Positions 42,801-47,010 of a stretch of 47,010 bases of DNA are shown here, in pieces; within the stretch, counting starts at the first letter, position 1, and each line of letters starts with the position of its first letter. Source of the stretch: JBCCXL01 sp039191605 (GTDB lineage: Bacteria; Acidobacteriota; Thermoanaerobaculia; Multivoradales; JAHZIX01); the NCBI GenBank assembly GCA_039191605.1, contig JBCCXL010000032.1:1-47010 (forward strand). Reading direction: 5' to 3'. Under the pieces are notes generated by a model that ran no database searches, was not told the DNA's origin, and saw nothing but the letters and a program-made list of their open reading frames with translations. The position numbers and the translations under genes were made by a program.

Positions 42801-44008
42801 GAGTTATTTCCTCCGAAGGCCAGCGCATTGCTGAGCACGGTTTGGATGGAGGGCTCGGTGGGAATCTCTCCGGCGGTATCCGGCAGCGGCAGGCGCACGG
42901 TGCAGCGCTCGTCCTGTTCCTGGACGTTCCACGCCGGGATCCAGCGCTGCTGGGTGAGGCTCAGCACGGAAGCGACGGCTTCCAGGGCGCTGGCGGCGCC
43001 GAGACAATGACCGGTGAGGGCTTTGAGGGAAGAGACGAAGGGGCGCCGCTCGCCGAGGACATCGGTGATCGCCTTGGATTCGGCAAGATCGTTGTGGAAG
43101 GTGCCGGTGCCGTGGGCGCAGACGTAATCCACGGTGTTGCCGTCGACGCCGCTATCCGCCAGCGCTCGCCGCATGGCTTCGGCAGCGCCGCGGCCGTTGG
43201 GAGCGGGGGTGGCGATGTGGTGAGCGTCGCAGGACAGGCCGTAGCCCGGGGCGGCGGCGAGCACCTGGGCGCCGCGACGGCGCGCGGAGCGCAGAGATTC
43301 CACCACCAGGAAGGCGGAGCCTTCGCCGAGGAGCATGCCGCGGCGGTGGTTGGAGAAGGGGGCGCAGATTTCCGGCGCCATCGCCCGCATACGGGAGAAG
43401 CCGACGAAGGCCACCTTGGAGAAGGCGTCCGAGCCGCCCACCAACATGCGATGGGCGCGGCCGGTGCGAATCAGGTCCAGGGCGCGGCAAATCGCGATGT
43501 TGCCGGCGGAGCAGGACGTGGCGACGGTGAGAGCGGGGCCGTTAATGCCGAGATGACGGCCGATGCGACCGGCGAAAGATTCTTCCACCACGTCGGCGAT
43601 GGGCTCGGCATTGGTCGGGTCGGCATAGCCGCTGAGGCGGTCTTCCACCTCCGGCATGTCGATGGTGGTGGTACCGACGCAGAGACCGTCGATTTCCGCT
43701 CCGTCGAGCTCGGCGTGGGCCAGCGCTTCCGCACCGGCGACGCAGGCCAGCCGGGAGGCCCGGGGCAGGCCGCGCCAATGGGGCTGCCCGAGGGCGTCGA
43801 GGGCCGCTTCTAGATCTTCTTGCGCGACCTCACAACCGACCTGGTTGCGCAGCTGGGAGGTGTCGAAGGAGCGAACTTCGCGGGCTCCGTTGCGGCCGGT
43901 GCGTACCGACTCCCAGAAGGCCGGCACGTTCCGGCCTATGGAGCACAGGGCTCCAAGGCCGGTCACCACCGGCAGGTTAGGGTGATCAAGCTGCGAGAGA
44001 GTCGACAT
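42773..44008 (-). CDS. Beta-ketoacyl-ACP synthase (KS partner of the CLF-like protein)
   Basis: A 411-residue condensing enzyme with a full triad: Cys166 in TSCSAG, His299 in AHGTGT and His334 in LTGHCLG. The ATG at 44008 lies 23 bp inside the ACP gene; longer in-frame starts would extend into the ACP gene and add an unrelated basic stretch. It is followed by the overlapping cysteine-less KS-like gene, the classic KS-CLF order. It elongates an ACP-bound acyl chain with malonyl units by decarboxylative condensation. No malonyl acyltransferase is encoded nearby, so malonyl-ACP would come from the primary FabD or from genes outside the window. Confidence 0.9.
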   Translation of the reverse strand: MSTLSQLDHPNLPVVTGLGALCSIGRNVPAFWESVRTGRNGAREVRSFDTSQLRNQVGCEVAQEDLEAALDALGQPHWRGLPRASRLACVAGAEALAHAELDGAEIDGLCVGTTTIDMPEVEDRLSGYADPTNAEPIADVVEESFAGRIGRHLGINGPALTVATSCSAGNIAICRALDLIRTGRAHRMLVGGSDAFSKVAFVGFSRMRAMAPEICAPFSNHRRGMLLGEGSAFLVVESLRSARRRGAQVLAAAPGYGLSCDAHHIATPAPNGRGAAEAMRRALADSGVDGNTVDYVCAHGTGTFHNDLAESKAITDVLGERRPFVSSLKALTGHCLGAASALEAVASVLSLTQQRWIPAWNVQEQDERCTVRLPLPDTAGEIPTEPSIQTVLSNALAFGGNNSCLVLKRFA

Positions 44009-44225
44009 AGCGCACCACGGTTTCGATGGTCTGCAGCTCGCCGAGATCCGATTCCGGCAGCTCAAACCCGACCCGTTGCTCCACCAGAGCGACCAGCTCC
44101 AGGCGCATCATCGAATCGACGCCGAGGTCAGAGAAGGCAATATCGTCGGCGATGTCCTCGGGGGCGATGTCCAGCAAGATAGCCAGTCGATCGCGAATCT
44201 CTTCGGGAAGTCCTCGGGTGTCCAT
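43986..44225 (-). CDS. Acyl carrier protein
   Basis: A 79-residue ACP. The phosphopantetheine site is Ser38 in DLGVDSMMRLEL, with the acidic helix and hydrophobic pattern of the family. The ATG at 44225 has AGGAG 7 nt upstream. It is the first gene of the minus-strand cluster and carries the growing chain between KS, KR, DH and methyltransferase. Its 3' end overlaps the KS start by 23 bp. No 4'-phosphopantetheinyl transferase is in the window. Confidence 0.93.
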   Translation of the reverse strand: MDTRGLPEEIRDRLAILLDIAPEDIADDIAFSDLGVDSMMRLELVALVEQRVGFELPESDLGELQTIETVVRYVDSLAA

Positions 44226-44447
44226 AGTCCGGCTCCTCATCGATAGTCGGGGTTGGGGCCCCCGGAAACGATGGCTTCGACGTCCGCGGGGCGGGTACGG
44301 CGACGCTTCCAGGTCCGGGAGCGATGGGGATGAGAGGTTCTGCGTCCTGTCGTAAGTTCCTCAGAGGGTGATCGCCGTCGCGGCGATGGCCGGGGCGGTG
44401 GCCCTCGGTAGCAGTACGATCGCTTAGCGTTCGATCACCATGGAACG

Positions 44448-44476
44448 AGAGTAGACCTCCAATAGTAGGGTCACAA
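44448..44476 (-). promoter_or_regulatory. Candidate promoter of the polyketide-like cluster
   Basis: On the minus strand TTGTGA (44471-44476) and TACTCT (44448-44453) are separated by 17 nt, about 225 bp before the ACP start. Both boxes are weak matches to a sigma-70 consensus. GATCG and CGATC (44418-44422, 44432-44436) form an inverted repeat just downstream that could be an operator. Confidence 0.25.
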
Positions 44477-44501
44477 GTACTGTCCAGGAGGATTCGTGAT
44501 C

Positions 44502-44586
44502 GATTCTCCCGGCGCGGTCGATCCCCTCTGGGGGAGCCTCTCGGGGGATTCTCCCGGGAGGTGCCAGGAGGCCTCTATATAAGAGG
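44502..44586. repeat. Cluster of short inverted and direct repeats
   Basis: GATTCTCCCGG occurs at 44502 and 44547. CTCCCGGGAG (44551-44560) is a perfect 10-bp palindrome. CCTCT (44572-44576) and AGAGG (44582-44586) flank ATATA. The block could form a structured RNA or several regulator sites. There is no gene in it. Confidence 0.55.
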
Positions 44587-44759
44587 TGTAGGGGCAGGTA
44601 GAGGAGCAGGCGGGGGTGGGGAGGGGGCGAAAATCTCGATACATCTCTCGACAGGTATAAAACGCTTGTTGTGGGAGTGAATGCTCATCTAAATATGTCT
44701 GAGCCCTCACTTTGCTGTGCGTCGATGATCTTTTCTAATTGATATGTAGACAGCTCTTG

Positions 44760-44778
44760 GACAAGGCCAGGCCTTGTC
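44760..44778. promoter_or_regulatory. Perfect 9-bp inverted repeat, operator-like
   Basis: GACAAGGCC-A-GGCCTTGTC is a perfect palindrome of 9-bp arms around one base. It stands alone in AT-richer DNA between divergent units. The one-base spacer fits a dimeric repressor site better than an RNA hairpin. The regulator is unknown. Confidence 0.45.
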
Positions 44779-45045
44779 TATATCGGCGAAAAAAATGAAA
44801 AAAAGAACCTGAACGACGATGGACTCAGGCCAGCGCCGCGGGTAATTTGTCATCACGTTGAGCGCATCAAAGATTGACACCACAAGGAGGTGGGCAGCGC
44901 GAGTAAGTCGAATGTCAACCCAGGGAGCCCCGAGCGAGAGACTCGATCCCCGAACGGCATAGAACCGAATCGACATTTTCGAGACCGCGCCACTGCACGA
45001 CTCTGAATGGATCAGTTTTTAAGCGTCAATGTAACGTAAAGACGG

Positions 45046-45060
45046 TGATCGTTTAGATCA
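45046..45060 (+). promoter_or_regulatory. TGATC-N5-GATCA inverted repeat before the secreted-protein gene
   Basis: TGATC (45046-45050) and GATCA (45056-45060) flank GTTTA, about 40 bp before the ATG at 45100. The position suits an operator or a 5'-UTR hairpin in the leader of what looks like a strongly expressed gene. Confidence 0.3.
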
Positions 45061-45099
45061 TCGACTCAACTACCCTTCGTTTTTGATGAGGATTAAGCC

Positions 45100-45942
45100 A
45101 TGTCTAAGAAGATTTTCACCTGCGTCGCGGTGCTCGCCCTCGCGGCTGTCGCCCTGATGGGTGTCTTCAACGTCTCCGCCGCCCCTGAGGCCGCTGACAA
45201 CGATGCCAAGGTCGCTAGCCTGGTCAACGAGATGAACGGCATCGACGCCGATCGCCTCGACGCCCTGCGCCCCCTGGCCGTGCGTCAGTACGAGATCCCC
45301 GCTGACTCCGTCGACGTGATGCGCGCCCGCATCTCCGAGACCTACGTCATCGACGGCATCGGTGAGGACACCGTTGAGCTGAGCGGCTGGATTGCCGTGA
45401 AGCACTACGACGCCCGTCCCATCGAGGGTGCCACCGAGCTGACCTGGAACACCCTGGTCGTCGACACCGAGTTCCTCGCCATGGAGCTCTCCGGTACCTC
45501 CGATCTCTTCGGCCCCGTGTCCGTGTCCCTCGACACCACCACCCCGCTGACCGGCCAGGTTGGTCAGATCGAGATCCCCGAGTACGCCGAGGTCGCCCTG
45601 CTGGCCGAGCTCGAGAAGGATGCCTCCACCGACGGTGCCGTCGCTGAGACCACCACCTCCATCTGGGAGCCCGGCTCCTGCGTGGCCGTCGCCTCCGTGA
45701 ACATCGAGATGCCGAACCTCGACCTCTCCATGCAGACCGCCTCCCCCGTGTACTGGTACTCCCTCGTGGACACCATTCCCCCGGTCGGTCACACCGCCTC
45801 CATCGCCATCGAGGCCGTGCGCCTGTCCGACAACGGCCGCGAGGTCGGCACCCTCAAGGGTGGCAAGGTCCACTTCCGCGAGGTCGTGCGCCAGGTCTAC
45901 CTCGACGACAACGCCATCGACCGCTTCGCCGACGCCCAGTAA
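45100..45942 (+). CDS. Secreted protein of unknown function, first tandem copy
   Basis: A 280-residue exported protein. The signal peptide has a Lys pair, a hydrophobic core and probable cleavage after FNVSA (residue 27). The mature part is acidic, rich in Val, Thr and Asp, and probably all-beta after a helical start (VASLVNEMNGIDADRLDALR). A single Cys lies in EPGSCVA. GAGGA precedes the ATG by 7 nt. Codon choice looks extremely narrow (ACC, CTG/CTC, GAG, GCC and GTC/GTG dominate), as in highly expressed genes. A close paralog follows 345 bp downstream. No domain is recognised. An abundant envelope or extracellular protein is a reasonable guess, no more. Confidence 0.85.
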   Translation: MSKKIFTCVAVLALAAVALMGVFNVSAAPEAADNDAKVASLVNEMNGIDADRLDALRPLAVRQYEIPADSVDVMRARISETYVIDGIGEDTVELSGWIAVKHYDARPIEGATELTWNTLVVDTEFLAMELSGTSDLFGPVSVSLDTTTPLTGQVGQIEIPEYAEVALLAELEKDASTDGAVAETTTSIWEPGSCVAVASVNIEMPNLDLSMQTASPVYWYSLVDTIPPVGHTASIAIEAVRLSDNGREVGTLKGGKVHFREVVRQVYLDDNAIDRFADAQ

Positions 45943-46287
45943 GTCGAACGACGCGATCACTCAGAAGTCGGATCCCGTCGCCAGCGACGGGGACGGGGTC
46001 CGGCCTCTCTCGACAAGCTCCCGAGTTCTCCTAGTTCCCTTCTTCCCCTCCCTCTCCACTCTCTACCTTCTCGTTCTTTTCTTTGGCATGACCTCGACGC
46101 GAACAGCTGGTGAACGGATTTTCCAGTTGGGCAGCTTCTCCATCGGAATCTGCACAAACAAGCGTTGACCCCCTTGAGCGGAAACCTTTGGCCGGGTCGC
46201 CGTTCGAGGGACCTCCCGGGCCGCTGGCTAAGCACTAGCTCGCGGTGTCCCGGAACCCCAAACCCTCATTGAGAGAGGAATCCCATC
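45943..46287. other. Spacer between the two tandem secreted-protein genes
   Basis: 345 bp with no gene. It contains a compact hairpin at 45974-45991 and a pyrimidine-rich stretch at about 46020-46085. GAGAGGA lies before the ATG at 46288. The leader shows no evident similarity to that of the first copy, so the second copy may have its own promoter. Confidence 0.5.
45974..45991 (+). terminator. Possible terminator hairpin after the first secreted-protein gene
   Basis: CCCGTCGC (45974-45981) pairs perfectly with GCGACGGG (45984-45991) across a 2-nt gap, so the innermost pairs would open to form the loop. It lies 32 bp after the stop. There is no T-tract, so termination by this element alone is doubtful; it may protect the mRNA 3' end. 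Confidence 0.4.
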
Positions 46288-47010
46288 ATGCTTCCTTCCC
46301 GCAACAACGTCCTCAAGGTTGTCGCCGCCTTCGGTTTCCTGGCGCTGACTTTCGGTCTCGTCTCCGGTGTCGCCACCGCTGATCCGGCGGAGGCCGAGGG
46401 TCAGATCGCTGCCCTGGTCAACGAGATGAGCGGCATCGACGCCGATCGCCTCGAGAGCCTGCGCCCCCTGGCCGTGCGTCAGTACGAGATCCCGGAAGAC
46501 AGCGTTGACGTGATGCGCGCCCGCATCACCGAGACCTACGTCATCGACGGCATCGGCGAGGACACCGTCGAGCTGGCCGGCTGGGTTGCCGTAAAGCACT
46601 TCGACGCCCGCCCCATCGAGGGTGCCACCGACCTGACCTGGAACACCCTGGTTGTGGACACCCAGTTCATCGCCATGGAGCTCTCCGGTAACAGCAAGCT
46701 CTTCGGCCCCGTGTCCGTCTCCCTCGACGAGAGCAGCCCCGTGACCGGCCAGGTTGGCCAGATCGAGATCCCCGAGTACGCCGAGGTCGCCCTGCTGGCT
46801 GAGCTCGAGACCTCCGGTACCACCGACAACACCAGCAACTCCGACCAGACCCTCGAGTCCTGGTGGGAGCCCGGCTCCTGCGTGGCCCCCGTGGTTGCCC
46901 AGGTCGAGATGCCTGAGCTCGGTCTCTCCATGACCACCGTCTCCCCGGTGTACTGGTACTCCCTCGTGGACACCATTCCCCCGGTTGGCCACACCGCCTC
47001 CATCGCCATC
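46288..47010 (+). CDS. Secreted protein of unknown function, second tandem copy (partial)
   Basis: An open frame of 241 codons begins at ATG 46288 and runs off the right edge. The signal peptide (core VVAAFGFLALTFGLVSG, probable cleavage near ATA) differs from that of the first copy. From the segment LVNEM onward the proteins are very similar: LRPLAVRQYEIP, ETYVIDGIGEDTVEL, EIPEYAEVALLAELE, WEPGSCVA and VYWYSLVDTIPPVGHTASIA are shared. The linker near 46810-46860 (TSGTTDNTSNSDQTLES) is the most divergent part. DNA identity is very high in the conserved blocks, including synonymous sites. About 40 codons should lie beyond the window if the lengths match. Confidence 0.88.
   Translation, partial: MLPSRNNVLKVVAAFGFLALTFGLVSGVATADPAEAEGQIAALVNEMSGIDADRLESLRPLAVRQYEIPEDSVDVMRARITETYVIDGIGEDTVELAGWVAVKHFDARPIEGATDLTWNTLVVDTQFIAMELSGNSKLFGPVSVSLDESSPVTGQVGQIEIPEYAEVALLAELETSGTTDNTSNSDQTLESWWEPGSCVAPVVAQVEMPELGLSMTTVSPVYWYSLVDTIPPVGHTASIAI

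Larger units (their letters stand above)
44226..45099. other. Long intergenic regulatory region between divergent units
   Basis: About 870 bp between the ACP gene (minus) and the first secreted-protein gene (plus). It is visibly less GC-rich than the genes, with A-tracts at about 44790-44808. Minus-strand frames of 79 and 89 codons at 44471-44976 lack ribosome-binding sites and recognisable motifs. The region holds several inverted repeats, listed separately, and must include promoters for both directions. Confidence 0.6.

Noticed and set aside
36639..44225. A standard aryl-polyene cluster
   Set aside because: Adenylation ligase, thioesterase, acyltransferases and a local exporter are missing. 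The MMPL and LolA-like genes at 5764-9122 are about 28 kb away and in another operon.
44471..44976. Two minus-strand frames of 79 and 89 codons before the ACP gene
   Set aside because: No ribosome-binding site, no motif, and they cross several inverted repeats.

Overview
The window is high-GC DNA with dense, tightly packed genes. Lipoprotein, LolA-like, RND-transporter and OmpA-like signatures point to a diderm (Gram-negative-type) bacterium. Paired di-heme c-type proteins, an FAD carotenoid-type oxidoreductase and a type II polyketide-like cluster would fit a deep-branching lineage such as Acidobacteriota or Myxococcota. That placement is inference only; no rRNA, tRNA or marker gene is present to fix it.

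Layout. (1) 1-5144: repeat-rich edge, a CrtI/CrtISO-like FAD oxidoreductase and an M50 site-2 protease on the plus strand. Converging on them are a CBS-nucleotidyltransferase and a family 2 glycosyltransferase. (2) 5764-13106: a plus-strand operon encoding an MMPL/RND exporter, a LolA-like periplasmic protein and two paralogous secreted di-heme (CxxCH) proteins. It ends in a hairpin and a 16-bp tandem repeat. (3) 13470-14878: a small four-helix membrane protein coupled to an M48 metalloprotease, closed by a clean intrinsic terminator.

(4) 15674-36647: the most unusual part, about 21 kb of coupled plus-strand genes. They encode a two-TM protein, an OmpA-like protein, a membrane-anchored von Willebrand A protein, a 71-aa protein, a 1245-aa FtsZ/tubulin-superfamily protein, a 1636-aa membrane protein with a glycine-rich N-terminal loop, a 1910-aa polytopic P-loop ATPase and a lipoprotein. 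From memory, Makarova and Koonin (2010) predicted a membrane-remodelling system built on a divergent FtsZ-like protein with a vWA protein, a GTPase and OmpA-family proteins. This locus looks like a version of it, with giant partner proteins I do not recognise from that description. The parts would bridge cytoplasm (tubulin-like GTPase), inner membrane (vWA, ATPase and two-TM proteins) and outer membrane or wall (OmpA-like protein, lipoprotein).

(5) 36639-44225: a minus-strand cluster in the order ACP, KS, cysteine-less KS (CLF-like), FabZ-type dehydratase, FabG-type ketoreductase, second complete KS, methyltransferase, AhpD-like protein. This is a type II fatty acid/polyketide-style assembly line, perhaps for a reduced or polyene chain. 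No loading ligase, acyltransferase, thioesterase or PPTase is inside the window.

(6) 44226-47010: a long regulatory region rich in inverted repeats, then two tandem, nearly identical secreted proteins of unknown function. The second runs off the right edge.
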